Below are positions 16,635 to 25,796 of a DNA stretch of 64,000 bases, one piece after another. The stretch is from NCBI RefSeq assembly GCF_003602005.1, contig NZ_QZWD01000004.1, positions 124,001-188,000 of the forward strand. Reading direction: 5' to 3'. The DNA is from Salinisphaera sp. Q1T1-3 (GTDB lineage: Bacteria; Pseudomonadota; Gammaproteobacteria; Nevskiales; Salinisphaeraceae). The position numbers and the translations under genes are program-made. Below the pieces are notes generated by a model. The model had not been told where the DNA came from. It saw nothing but the letters and a program-made list of their open reading frames with translations, and ran no database searches. Positions within the stretch are counted from its first letter, which is position 1. Each line of letters begins with the position of its first letter.

Positions 16635-17000
16635 ATGATCAAGAAACTCGCCATCGCCGGGGCCCTGGCTTTCACGGCGACCACCGCCTTCAGTGCCGCG
16701 TTCGCCGACATGGACAGCAACAATGACGGCAAGGTCACCAAGGACGAATACTTCGGGACGGTTGCCGACTGGGGCACATACAAGGATTGGGATACCAACG
16801 GCGACGGCCTGATCGAGGCCAGCGAATTCGACGCCGGGCCGTTCGAGGGCAGCTATACCTACTGGGACTACAACAACGACGGCTATCTGGACTCCTACGA
16901 AGTCTACGACGGCCTGTATGCGACCTACGATGCCAACGATGACGGCTACTGGGAAAACGGCGAATGGCACGATTTCGACGATGCCGGCCTGTGGGACTGA
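16635..17000 (+). CDS. Exported EF-hand calcium-binding protein
   Basis: The 121-residue protein has a signal peptide (MIKKLAIAGALAFTATTAFS, cleavage after AAFA). The very acidic mature part is almost entirely EF-hand loops: DMDSNNDGKVTKDE, DWDTNGDGLIEASE, DYNNDGYLDSYE and DANDDGYWENGE. Four calcium-binding loops in about 95 residues suggest a periplasmic or secreted calcium buffer or sensor. The start at 16635 is supported by a GGAG ribosome site; the longer frame from 16566 has no signal at its N-terminus. A strong terminator follows at 17032. Confidence 0.9.
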   Translation: MIKKLAIAGALAFTATTAFSAAFADMDSNNDGKVTKDEYFGTVADWGTYKDWDTNGDGLIEASEFDAGPFEGSYTYWDYNNDGYLDSYEVYDGLYATYDANDDGYWENGEWHDFDDAGLWD

Positions 17001-17031
17001 CCCCCGTGGGTTGAAGCTCGATTGACCCGAG

Positions 17032-17064
17032 ACGCCGGCCTCAAGACGATGCCGGCGTTTTTTT
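17032..17064 (+). terminator. Rho-independent terminator after the EF-hand gene
   Basis: The 8-bp stem ACGCCGGC/GCCGGCGT with an 11-base loop is followed directly by seven T residues, 31 bases after the stop codon. It also faces the convergent nadA gene end. Confidence 0.9.
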
Positions 17065-17084
17065 GTGCCCGCGCCCGTCTCGGC

Positions 17085-18053
17085 TCAGCCGATGGCGAGC
17101 ATGCGATCGATCGGCCGCCGGGCCGCCTCGGCCATGGCCGGATCGACGCGGACTTCGTACTGGTCGTGCGCCAGCGCGTCGCGCAGCTTGGTCAGCGTGG
17201 TCATCTTCATGTATTCACAGACCGAGGCTTCGCTGGCCGGGTGGAAGGTCTTGCCCGGATTCTCCTTGCGCATGCGATGCAGGATGCCGGTCTCGGTGGC
17301 CACCACGAACTCCTGGGCCTCGGAGGCCTGTGCCCGTGTCAGCATGCCGCTGGTCGAGTGGATCCGGGCATCCTTGCAGTCGAAGCTCATCGCCGAATTC
17401 ATCATGCAGGCGGTCGAGCAACCACATTCCGGATGAATGAGGACTTCGGCATCCGGATACTCGCGCTGCTTGGCCGCGAGGTTCATGTCGCCGATCTTCT
17501 CGTGCACGTGACAGGCGCCCGGCCAGATCTCCAGCTTGCGCCCGGTCTTCATTTCCACATAGGTCCCCAGGAACCGGTCGGGCAGGAACAGGATCTTCTC
17601 GTCGGCCGGGATCGCGTTGACGACATCCACCGCGTTGGAGGATGTCACGCAATAGTCCGACTCGGCCTTGATGGCGGCCGAGGTGTTCACGTAGGAAACG
17701 ACCGTGGCCCCCGGATGCTCGGCCTTCCAGGCCACGAGCTGGGCGTGGGTGATGGACTCGGCCAGCGAACAGCCAGCCTCCAGATCAGGGATCAGCACGG
17801 TCTTGTCCTGGGCGATGATCGAGGCCGTCTCGGCCATGAAATGCACGCCACAGAACACGATCACGTCGGCCTCGGTCGTTGCGGCCTGGCGCGACAGGCC
17901 GAGCGAGTCGCCGAGATAATCGGCGATGTCCTGAATTTCCGGGCGCTCGTAGTTGTGCGCCAGGATGACCGCGTTCTTGGTCGCCTTGAGCCGACGAATC
18001 TCGTCGACGAGCGCGTCTTGTGCCTGCATCGTCTCTGCCCTCGCTGAGCGCAT
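17085..18053 (-). CDS. nadA: Quinolinate synthase A
   Basis: The 322-residue cytoplasmic [4Fe-4S] enzyme condenses iminoaspartate (made by NadB) with dihydroxyacetone phosphate to quinolinate. It has three pseudo-repeated domains. The expected cluster cysteines are at 95 (EAGCSLAES), 181 (PGACHVHE) and 279 (VCEYM), with spacing like E. coli NadA. An additional CGCSTAC motif lies near 210-216. The start at 18053 could instead be the ATG at 18029. It is the last gene of a nadB-nadC-nadA cluster, so the whole aspartate-to-nicotinate mononucleotide branch is encoded together. Confidence 0.97.
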   Translation of the reverse strand: MRSARAETMQAQDALVDEIRRLKATKNAVILAHNYERPEIQDIADYLGDSLGLSRQAATTEADVIVFCGVHFMAETASIIAQDKTVLIPDLEAGCSLAESITHAQLVAWKAEHPGATVVSYVNTSAAIKAESDYCVTSSNAVDVVNAIPADEKILFLPDRFLGTYVEMKTGRKLEIWPGACHVHEKIGDMNLAAKQREYPDAEVLIHPECGCSTACMMNSAMSFDCKDARIHSTSGMLTRAQASEAQEFVVATETGILHRMRKENPGKTFHPASEASVCEYMKMTTLTKLRDALAHDQYEVRVDPAMAEAARRPIDRMLAIG

Positions 18054-18068
18054 CGTCGCCCGATGTCC

Positions 18069-18929
18069 CTAGAGACGATCGACGCGCTGGCTGATGTCGA
18101 AGGCGATGACCGAATGGGTCAGCGCCCCGATCGAAATGAAATCCACCCCCGTGGCCGCGATTTCGGTGATCGTGGCCATCGAGACATTGCCGGAAGCCTC
18201 GAGCCGGGCCCGACCGGCGGTGTGACGCACGGCCTCCTGCATCGCCTCGGGTGTCATGTTATCCAGCATGATGAAGTCGCAGTCAGCCGCCAGGGCCGAC
18301 TCGAGTTCGGCCATCGAAGTGACCTCGACCTCGACGCCGATCTCGGGCGACTGATTTCGCACGGCCGCCACCGCCGGCGCGATACCGCCGGCCGCGGCGA
18401 TGTGGTTGTCCTTGATCATCGCCAGATCGTGGAGCCCGAAGCGATGATTGGTGCCCCCACCGATGGCGACCGCGGCCTTGTCGAGATCACGCAGGCCCGG
18501 GACGGTCTTGCGCGTATCCAGAATGCGTGCAGGAAAATCGGCAATGGCATCGACATAGCCGCGCGTGGCGGTCGCGATGCCCGACATCCGCTGGGCGATG
18601 TTCAAGGCCAGGCGTTCACCGGTGAGCACGGCTCGGGCGGCGCCCGAAAACGCCACGAGTTCGTCGCCGGCCGCGACATGCTGGCCGTCGGCCACGCACG
18701 GCTGCCAGTCCAGATCGGGATCGAGATACGCCAGGACCGCCCGGGCTTCGGCCAGGCCCGCAACCACGCCCTCGGCCTTCGCGATCCAGCGCGCCGCCAC
18801 GCCCCGATCCGCCCCGATGACGGCATCGGTCGTGATATCACCGGGACCGACGTCCTCGGCCAACCAGGCCGCGATACGGGCATCATCGAGCGTTGTCTTG
18901 CGTTGATCGATCACGGCGACCTGCTTCAA
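18069..18929 (-). CDS. nadC: Nicotinate-nucleotide pyrophosphorylase (carboxylating)
   Basis: The 286-residue enzyme transfers phosphoribosyl to quinolinate with decarboxylation, giving nicotinate mononucleotide. Visible motifs include EDVGPGDITTDA near the N-terminus, ILDTRKTVPGLRDLDKAAVAIGGGTNHRFGL in pieces around residues 135-168, MIKDNHI and the VEVEVTSMAELESAL strand. FISIGALTHS at the C-terminus completes the barrel. It sits 44 bases after nadB and 15 before nadA on the same strand. Confidence 0.97.
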   Translation of the reverse strand: MKQVAVIDQRKTTLDDARIAAWLAEDVGPGDITTDAVIGADRGVAARWIAKAEGVVAGLAEARAVLAYLDPDLDWQPCVADGQHVAAGDELVAFSGAARAVLTGERLALNIAQRMSGIATATRGYVDAIADFPARILDTRKTVPGLRDLDKAAVAIGGGTNHRFGLHDLAMIKDNHIAAAGGIAPAVAAVRNQSPEIGVEVEVTSMAELESALAADCDFIMLDNMTPEAMQEAVRHTAGRARLEASGNVSMATITEIAATGVDFISIGALTHSVIAFDISQRVDRL

Positions 18930-18973
18930 GAAGAATCCGGAAAGCGACGAAACGGCCGGATACTATGCACCGG

Positions 18974-20503
18974 TCAGAAGGTCGCTGCCAGCGCATCGCG
19001 CCGGACATGCACGCCAATACTTTCAGTACGGGCCAGGGCCGCCCGGACGATGCACCCGGCCAGCGCCGCGCTGCCCCGATCATGCCAGTCGAAATATTCG
19101 GCCTCGGCCGCGCCGTCATCGGCCCAGCCGACCGCGCCGGCTGCCAGCTCGGCCTGTGCGCGCTGCAGCCCGTCGGCGTCACGTTCCAAGCCGACGTCGC
19201 GCATCAAAAGCGCGCCGCGCGCCGCCCGACGTGCGCGGGCCGTCGACTCGCGCGACACGCACCGACGCATTCCGGCGCCGACTTCGGGCGGCGCGATCGC
19301 GCCGCCCAGCCGCTCGGCCGCGTGAGAAACCGCCCGAGCCGCAAAGACCAGACACTCCAGCAATGAATTGCTGGCCAGTCGATTGGCACCGTGAACGCCT
19401 GTACAGGCGGCTTCGCCGGCCGCATAGAGACCGCGGATGCCGGTCGCGCCGTCTTCGTCCGTGGCGATGCCGCCGATGCAATAGTGCGCGGCCGGGGCGA
19501 CCGGGATCGGTTCGCGCGCGATGTCGATACCGGCCGCGGCCACGCGTGCCAGCAGGCCGCCGAATCCGGCCGCCAGCATGGCACGATCCAGATGCCGCAG
19601 ATCCAGGCCGACCCACGGCCGACCATCGATCGCACAGCGTTGATGGATGGCCGCCGCCACGGCATCGCGCGGCGCCAGCTCTGCCCCCGGCGCGTCCGCC
19701 AGAAACCGCGTTCCCTGCGCATCGACCAGCGTGGCACCGGCACCGCGCAGGGCTTCGGTCAAAAGGAACGTCGTCCCGTCCGGACTGTAGAACGCGGTTG
19801 GATGAAACTGGACGAATTCCAGCCCGGTTAGCCGCGCACCGGCCGCCGCCGCGAGCGTCAGCCCCGCGCCTGTCGCTCCGGGCGGGTTGGTGCTGCGCGA
19901 GAACAATCCGGCATAGCCACCCGTGGCGATGAGCGTGGCCGAGGCCGCGACGGTCATATCGCCAGCATCGTGACAATGAACCTGTGCGCCGACGACACGG
20001 CTGTCGTCGACACTGTGGATCAACCGGTGCACGAAGCCGTGCTCGATGACCCGAAGCCGGGGATACCCGGCCAGCCGGGCGACCAGAAACTCGCTCAGCG
20101 CCCGCCCGGTCGCCGCGCCGTCGGCGTGTAACACGCGATGTCGCGAGTGCCCGCCCTCCAGTCCGCGCCGCGGCTGTCCGTCTGCATCGCGATCAAAGGG
20201 CATGCCGGCTTCGATCAGTTCGGCGACGTGGGTCGCCCCCTCACGTGCCAGAATCGCGACGCGTTCGGCATCGCACCGACCACGGCCGGCGGCCAGCGTG
20301 TCGGCGATATGGGAGTCGATGTCGTCATCCGGCGTCGTGACGGCTGCGATCCCGCCCTGGGCCCAGTAACTCGAACCGGAACGCAGTACGCCCTCGGTGA
20401 CCAGGACCACACGCAATCCGGCGCGCGCCGCACGCCAGGCCGCGAACAGGCCGGCCGCGCCGCTGCCGATGACCAGCAGATCGTTGTCGTCGATACGTTG
20501 CAT
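18974..20503 (-). CDS. nadB: L-aspartate oxidase
   Basis: The 509-residue flavoprotein oxidises L-aspartate to iminoaspartate, the first step of de novo NAD synthesis. It begins MQRIDDNDLLVIGSGAAGLF (FAD-binding GxGxxG). It has the succinate dehydrogenase/fumarate reductase-like core (GGHSRHRVLHADGAATGRAL, LEFVQFHPTAF) and the C-terminal GLYAAGEAACTGVHGANRLASNSLLE block. The start at 20503 is set by the FAD motif; the frame reaching 20581 adds unrelated residues. It heads the nadB-nadC-nadA operon. I saw no clear NrtR or NadR operator upstream. Confidence 0.97.
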   Translation of the reverse strand: MQRIDDNDLLVIGSGAAGLFAAWRAARAGLRVVLVTEGVLRSGSSYWAQGGIAAVTTPDDDIDSHIADTLAAGRGRCDAERVAILAREGATHVAELIEAGMPFDRDADGQPRRGLEGGHSRHRVLHADGAATGRALSEFLVARLAGYPRLRVIEHGFVHRLIHSVDDSRVVGAQVHCHDAGDMTVAASATLIATGGYAGLFSRSTNPPGATGAGLTLAAAAGARLTGLEFVQFHPTAFYSPDGTTFLLTEALRGAGATLVDAQGTRFLADAPGAELAPRDAVAAAIHQRCAIDGRPWVGLDLRHLDRAMLAAGFGGLLARVAAAGIDIAREPIPVAPAAHYCIGGIATDEDGATGIRGLYAAGEAACTGVHGANRLASNSLLECLVFAARAVSHAAERLGGAIAPPEVGAGMRRCVSRESTARARRAARGALLMRDVGLERDADGLQRAQAELAAGAVGWADDGAAEAEYFDWHDRGSAALAGCIVRAALARTESIGVHVRRDALAATF

Positions 20504-20700
20504 CGTGTCTTCTTTACAGATCGGAGCGGCGACCGGCGTCGCAAGAAATCGAGTGCCGTGCCGAGCGGCCAAGCCGACCATGTCACGGCCGGCGTTGGCG
20601 ATGGTCTCACATCGATTCGAACCGTCGCCGACACACCGTGACGGTCACGCCCGGCCAGGGCGCCAGCGGTCGTCGGCCACTATCGTTATCCGCCGACACA

Positions 20701-22224
20701 TCAGCGCACGCGACAGGTCGCATCGGCGGCCCCGATGCCGGCCCGCCGATCCCGATCGGCCGCGAACGCGGCCAGACCATCACCGAGCAGACGACGCAGG
20801 CCGGCCAGCTGGTCGGCATCGGGCAGAACGCGCCCGTTCATCATGCGCACGCCGAATCGCACAAAGAGATTGTCCAGAAAATCGCCCTGTCCGCTGGCCT
20901 GCAGCCGATTGCCATCGTCGCGATCGGTGACCGAGAGTGCCACACGGGCCCCCTGGCCGCCGTCGCTGGCCACGAGCCGCGCCATGAACCGATTGGCGAA
21001 GCTGGCCATGTCGGCGGGCATGATCGCATCGAGCATGCCCGCCGGGATGATGCCGAATGCACGGCCGCTGACCCGGGTCTGGGGTACATCAGTGATCCGA
21101 CCGACGAACCGGGCGCCATTGGCATCGCGCGAAAATCGCCAGTGGGTGACGAGATCGTTCATGTGCACGGTCAGCCCGTAGGCATGCATCGCGGTATCGA
21201 GCCGTGTCTCGAACCGACCGCTGCGCGGATCGGCGCCGAGGGCGGCGGCAGCCACCGGCTGGCCGTTCACACTCGGCACGAGATGACCGTCGGCATCGAT
21301 CCAGGCATCCAGCGTGATGCGCCGGGCCCCGCTGTCCACCGTGTAACGCAGCCACTGGCCGGCCGCGCTCCGCACGGTCAGCTGCGCGGTCATCAGATCG
21401 CCGATCCGGTCGAGATAATCCGCAACCGCCGGATAATGCGCGCGCAGCCCGGCCTTGGAAAACGCCGCGTCGTAGTGCAGATGATGCAGACCGGGCGGGC
21501 TTGTGTCGCCGTCGGTCAGCGACTCGATCCGTCCGATGCCGGCAAACCATTGCCAGGTGGCCGGCAGCCCGTACCAGAGCTGGGCCATCAATGGCCGGTC
21601 GGCCTTGTCGAGCGTGCTGAAGGCAGCATGTGCGGCCTGCTGGGTGTCGCCCGGTGCGCTGACGGTCGCCGGTGCGGCCGTGCGCAACAGCCCTTTGGCA
21701 AACGCCTGGGCGACACCCGGCCAGCCGATCGGGCCGATGTTGGCATCCAGTGCGCCGGACAGCGTGAACCCGTCACCTGCATCGGCATCGCCGGCCGGGC
21801 GCGCGGCGATGCGGGTCCGGGAATCGCCGGTGTCGGCAAGCGATGTGGTGCGCGCGTCGGCCACCGAGATCACGTAGGCGTTGTCGGTGGCGTGGCTGGC
21901 GAAGGTCGCGGCACGCCAGGGCCCGTCGGTTTCCGGCAGCGCCTTGTAGAAGGCCGACAGATCGTAGTCGCGCAGTCCCTGCCAGAGCCGGGATCGCAGC
22001 GCCGCCGCCTTCGCATCGGGCGCGCTGTGCGCGGCGATCAGGCGTTCGAGGGCCACCAGCGAATCCAGGCGGCGCAGTGCGGCATCGGCCGGAGGGCCGC
22101 CGGCCAGTTCGACGAAAGGCTGCCATTGATCAACCACGAGCGCCGGGGCGCAACCATCCGACGGCGCCGCGTGCGCGAGACCGCCCGTCGCTGCCCATAG
22201 CAGCGCGAGTGCTGCGATCCGCAT
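20701..22224 (-). CDS. Exported protein of unknown function
   Basis: The 507-residue product starts with a signal peptide (MRIAALALLWAATGGLAHA before APSDG), so it acts in the periplasm or beyond. The mature protein is soluble with many beta-prone segments and two cysteines, one near each end (SDGCAP and ATCRVR), that could form a disulphide closing the chain. I do not recognise a family. It lies upstream of nadB on the same strand, separated by about 200 bases, and is divergent from the MATE pump gene. The start at 22224 was preferred over 22242 because the signal peptide begins there. Confidence 0.7.
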   Translation of the reverse strand: MRIAALALLWAATGGLAHAAPSDGCAPALVVDQWQPFVELAGGPPADAALRRLDSLVALERLIAAHSAPDAKAAALRSRLWQGLRDYDLSAFYKALPETDGPWRAATFASHATDNAYVISVADARTTSLADTGDSRTRIAARPAGDADAGDGFTLSGALDANIGPIGWPGVAQAFAKGLLRTAAPATVSAPGDTQQAAHAAFSTLDKADRPLMAQLWYGLPATWQWFAGIGRIESLTDGDTSPPGLHHLHYDAAFSKAGLRAHYPAVADYLDRIGDLMTAQLTVRSAAGQWLRYTVDSGARRITLDAWIDADGHLVPSVNGQPVAAAALGADPRSGRFETRLDTAMHAYGLTVHMNDLVTHWRFSRDANGARFVGRITDVPQTRVSGRAFGIIPAGMLDAIMPADMASFANRFMARLVASDGGQGARVALSVTDRDDGNRLQASGQGDFLDNLFVRFGVRMMNGRVLPDADQLAGLRRLLGDGLAAFAADRDRRAGIGAADATCRVR

Positions 22225-22369
22225 TGTCGACGATGACGCCAAACCGTCTTCCCGTGAGCCGTTCTGCCCGGTACCGCGACTTTACCCGATCACCGCGTGC
22301 GGCGCCCGCGTCTCGACGAAGCGGTCGCGCTGGGCCAGACTACGGCGCCGATATCGTGGTCCTGTTGTC

Positions 22370-23800
22370 ATGTCTGTCGCCCGCCGTCTTCGGTTATCCC
22401 GTATCGAGGCACGACGCCTGGCCCATCTGGCGGCCCCCATCCTCGGGGCACAGCTGGCCCAGATCGGCATGGGGACACTGGACATCGCCATGTCCGGGCA
22501 CGTGAATGCCGCGACATTGGCGGCGGTTTCCGTGGGCTCCAGTATCTGGCTGCCGGCCCTGATCTTCATCATCGGGACGTTGATGGGGCTGACTCCGATC
22601 GTGGCGCAGGCCGTCGGCGCACGCGACTACCGGGCCATCCGTCCGGCCCTGCATCAGGCGCTGTGGGTTGCTTTCGGACTCGGTTTGATCCTGGCCGTCG
22701 GCCTGTACCGGCTGGCCGATGCGCTGCTCGGCCATCTGGACGTGCCCGCTGATGTCGCCGCGCTGGCCGCGCGCTATCTCCAGGCCGTGGCCTTCGGCCT
22801 GCCGGCCATTGCCGGCTACGAGACCCTGCGCTTCTATTCCGACGGCCTCGGCCATACGCGTGCCTCGCTGCTGTTCGCGCTGCTCGGACTGGCCGTCAAC
22901 GCCGTGGCCAACACCGTGCTCATCTTCGGCGGCGATGGACTGGCGGTGATCTTCGGCCCGCATCTGCCGGCCGCGCTCGCGCGGCTGCCCGCGCTCGGCG
23001 CCACCGGCTGCGGTCTGGCCACGGCGATCTCGATGTGGAGCATGCTCGTCGGCCTGTTCCTCTATTCCCGCCGCGCGCGCGCCTACGGCCTGGCGCGTAT
23101 CGGCCGGCCTTTCTCGGCCCCCTCGGCACGGATGATCGGCGAGCAGTTGCGCATCGGCCTGCCGATCGGCGTGTCGATCTTCGCCGAGGTCTCGCTTTTC
23201 ACGGCGATCACCCTACTGCTCGCCCGCTACGGCGAGGTCGTGGTCTCGGCCCATACCGTGGCCCTGAATTTCTCGTCGGTGCTGTTCATGATCCCGTTGT
23301 CGCTGGGATTGGCGCTGACGGTCCGCGTCGGGCAGGCCCGCGGGCGCGGCAAGTATCGCCATGCCCGCTTCGTGGCTTATAACGGCCTCGCCGTGGGTCT
23401 GGCGCTGGCCCTCGTGATCGATGCGATCCTGGTCTTCGGCGGGCCGTATGCCGTGGGCTGGTATTCGGACAATCTCGCGGTCCAGCGCCTGGCAATCAAT
23501 CTGTTGCTTGTGGCCACCGTGTTCCAGTTCTCCGATGCGGCCCAGGTCACCCTGTCGGGCGCGCTACGCGGCTACAAGGACACCCGCACCGTCATGTGGG
23601 TGACGGTCTTTGCCTATTGGGTCGTCGGACTGGGCACCGGCCATGTGCTCGGCCGAGGCCTGGGCACCAGCGGGCCCGGCCTTGGCGTGTACGGCTACTG
23701 GATCGGCCTGATCGCCGGCCTGTCGGCCGCCGCGGTGCTTCTGGCCTGGCGACTGCGCGCGGTCACACGCGGCCCGCGCGTCCGGGCGATTCAGGTCTGA
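22370..23800 (+). CDS. MATE-family multidrug/cation efflux transporter
   Basis: The 476-residue protein has about 12 membrane segments in two related halves. It opens with LAAPILGAQLAQIGMGTLDI and AATLAAVSVGSSIWLPALI, the NorM-type MATE signature, and has the matching second-half segment EQLRIGLPIGVSIFAEVSLF. NorM pumps export cationic drugs or metabolites in exchange for Na+ or H+. Length is typical. It is divergent from the exported unknown at 22224 and is followed by a lipoprotein gene 84 bases downstream. Confidence 0.92.
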   Translation: MSVARRLRLSRIEARRLAHLAAPILGAQLAQIGMGTLDIAMSGHVNAATLAAVSVGSSIWLPALIFIIGTLMGLTPIVAQAVGARDYRAIRPALHQALWVAFGLGLILAVGLYRLADALLGHLDVPADVAALAARYLQAVAFGLPAIAGYETLRFYSDGLGHTRASLLFALLGLAVNAVANTVLIFGGDGLAVIFGPHLPAALARLPALGATGCGLATAISMWSMLVGLFLYSRRARAYGLARIGRPFSAPSARMIGEQLRIGLPIGVSIFAEVSLFTAITLLLARYGEVVVSAHTVALNFSSVLFMIPLSLGLALTVRVGQARGRGKYRHARFVAYNGLAVGLALALVIDAILVFGGPYAVGWYSDNLAVQRLAINLLLVATVFQFSDAAQVTLSGALRGYKDTRTVMWVTVFAYWVVGLGTGHVLGRGLGTSGPGLGVYGYWIGLIAGLSAAAVLLAWRLRAVTRGPRVRAIQV

Positions 23801-23884
23801 GCGGCACCGTCCATTCGCCACGGGCACCGCGCTGCGTAGCGCACTGGTAGATTGGGCGTCTGCTTCCGTCGCTTCGATCGCGCC

Positions 23885-24670
23885 ATGCCCTTGCCCGTCC
23901 AGACTTTGACCTGCCTGTCGAGACGTCTCGCATGGAGCGCGCTCGGGATCAGCGCGCTCCTCGCCGGCTGTGCCAGCGCCCCCGGCCCGGCCGGTACACC
24001 GGCGCGCTCGGCGGCCGGCGCCACGACCACGGCGGCCGATCCGGGCGCCTGGATCGGTCGCTGGCAGGGCACCGGCGCGCGCCGGCTGGATATACATTCC
24101 CTGCCGGGCGACGGCAGCGGGTATCAGCTGGTCTTTCGCAATGATCAGGGCGTGCGCGTCACCCACAACGCCACGGCCAGCGGCGGCCGTCTGTTCTACG
24201 AAGGCGGCGGGCAGAAAATGTCCCTGCGGCCCGGCACGGGCGCGGAGACGGCCATGCCGGCACTGCAATCGCTGTCGCAGTGTCTGATCACCGTGCCCGG
24301 CCACACCGGCTATTGTCGTCGTGCCGACACGGCCGATGCGCTGGCCCTGCAGCACGGCGCGTTCGTCAACGTCCGCCAGGAATGTGGCGAGGCGGCGCCG
24401 GCCGATGTGCTGTTCTTCGACGGCCGGCATTTGTCCGATCCGGCACAGCCGACCTGCCAGAGCCGCGTGGTATCGCAGCAGGGCATGGTATTCGGCCTGG
24501 CCGACAGCTGCATGCCGGCCTCCGGAACGGCCAACGGCTTCAATGTCACCGTCAGCACGCCGGATTCGACACATGTCGCCGTTACGCCGGTCGGCGCGTC
24601 GACGACGCTGTACCGATACTGTGCAACCGGCCTGCTGGCGCCGGGTCTGCAGCAATTGGCGCCGCGCTGA
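23885..24670 (+). CDS. Lipoprotein of unknown function
   Basis: The 261-residue protein has a lipoprotein signal peptide ending ALLAGC (followed by ASAPG), a Pro/Ala/Thr-rich linker, then a globular domain starting at WIGRWQGTGARRLDI that resembles small ligand-binding beta-barrel domains. Six cysteines in the C-terminal half could pair. I do not recognise the family. The start at 23885 places the basic n-region just before the hydrophobic stretch; a longer frame to 23852 adds residues without signal-peptide character. It may be co-transcribed with the MATE gene. Confidence 0.65.
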   Translation: MPLPVQTLTCLSRRLAWSALGISALLAGCASAPGPAGTPARSAAGATTTAADPGAWIGRWQGTGARRLDIHSLPGDGSGYQLVFRNDQGVRVTHNATASGGRLFYEGGGQKMSLRPGTGAETAMPALQSLSQCLITVPGHTGYCRRADTADALALQHGAFVNVRQECGEAAPADVLFFDGRHLSDPAQPTCQSRVVSQQGMVFGLADSCMPASGTANGFNVTVSTPDSTHVAVTPVGASTTLYRYCATGLLAPGLQQLAPR

Positions 24671-24677
24671 GCAGGTC

Positions 24678-25610
24678 TCAGAGCGCGGGCAGCTCAGCCT
24701 CGATCGCCGCGCGTCGCGGCTCGTACTGCGGCGGCAGGCACAGTGCCTCGCCCAGCGACTCGACCGGCTCATCGACGGCAAAGCCCGGCGCGTCGGTGGC
24801 GATCTCGAACAGCACGCCGCCCGGCTCACGGAAATAGACCGATTCGAAGTACTGCCGATCGATGACCGGCGTGGGCGCCAGGCCGGCCTGAGCTGCGGCA
24901 TCAGCCAGGGCGTTCTGGTGCTCGGTATCGGCGGCCCGGAAGGCGATGTGATGGACCGAGCCCCGGCCGCTGTCGGCGGCCGGCCCGTCCGCGTTCTCGT
25001 GCAAGTCCACGCGCGAGCGCGGCCCGTGGCTGCGCAACGCCTCGAAGCGGGCGATCCCGTCATCGCTGCGACGGCTGCGATACCCCAGCACATCGGTGAG
25101 CACACGCGCCGTGGCAACCGGATCGGCGCTGGCCACATCGATGCCGTCGAATGCGCCGAGAAGCGCATGCGCGGGCACATCGGTGGCCGTGGCGGGCGCC
25201 GGATCGAAACCGCCGGCCACGCCAGCCAGCGCAAAGGCGAAACCGTCCGGGTCGACCGCATGCAGACGCGGCTCGCCGAAACGGCTCGTCTTCGTGACGT
25301 CGAGTCCGGCCTCGCGCAGTCGCTGATGCCAGAAACCCAGGGCTTCGGCCGAGACGCGCCAGGCGAGTCGCCGAGCCTGGCCGACCCCATCGCGACCGGC
25401 AGCCGCCTGCGGGAACGGGAAGAACGTCAGCGCCGTTCCCGGCTGTCCGTGGCGATCCCCGTAATACAGATGATAGGTGCCGGGATCGTCGAAGTTCACG
25501 GTCTTCTTGACCAGGCGCAGACCCAGTGTCTCGGTATAGAAACGACGATTGATCCGCGGCTCGCCGCTGATGACGGTGACGTGATGCAGGCCGGGCGTGG
25601 GCTGTGTCAT
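24678..25610 (-). CDS. Ring-cleaving dioxygenase (VOC/glyoxalase superfamily)
   Basis: The 310-residue protein has two vicinal-oxygen-chelate modules: GLHHVTVISGEPRINRRFYT at the N-terminus with metal His, and GSVHHIAFRAADTEHQNALA followed by YFESVYFREPGGVLFEIATD with the second His and the Glu. The LVKKTVNFDDPGTYHLYYGD block is typical of the MhqO/LinE-like ring-cleaving dioxygenases that open hydroquinones. In other bacteria such enzymes are induced by quinone stress. The start at 25610 gives the family N-terminus. It is convergent with the lipoprotein gene, with seven bases between stops. Confidence 0.85.
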   Translation of the reverse strand: MTQPTPGLHHVTVISGEPRINRRFYTETLGLRLVKKTVNFDDPGTYHLYYGDRHGQPGTALTFFPFPQAAAGRDGVGQARRLAWRVSAEALGFWHQRLREAGLDVTKTSRFGEPRLHAVDPDGFAFALAGVAGGFDPAPATATDVPAHALLGAFDGIDVASADPVATARVLTDVLGYRSRRSDDGIARFEALRSHGPRSRVDLHENADGPAADSGRGSVHHIAFRAADTEHQNALADAAAQAGLAPTPVIDRQYFESVYFREPGGVLFEIATDAPGFAVDEPVESLGEALCLPPQYEPRRAAIEAELPAL

Positions 25611-25796
25611 GACGAAAGACGCCTTTGATGACCGCAAATGGGACGGATCAGCATATCGCGTCCAGCCGTGCCGTGATCAATGCCGATTCTCTCGGCGTTC
25701 AGTCGCGGGCCGGCTCGGCGCCCCAGCCGCCGGCCCGCCGGGTCGCGATCAGCGCCATCGGACCGAGCGCGGGACGACGAGACACTCACGACCGCC

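Noticed and set aside
23564-25390. 608-residue minus-strand frame across MATE, lipoprotein and dioxygenase genes
   Set aside because: It spans three recognised genes in other frames or strands and changes composition along its length, so it is not a gene.
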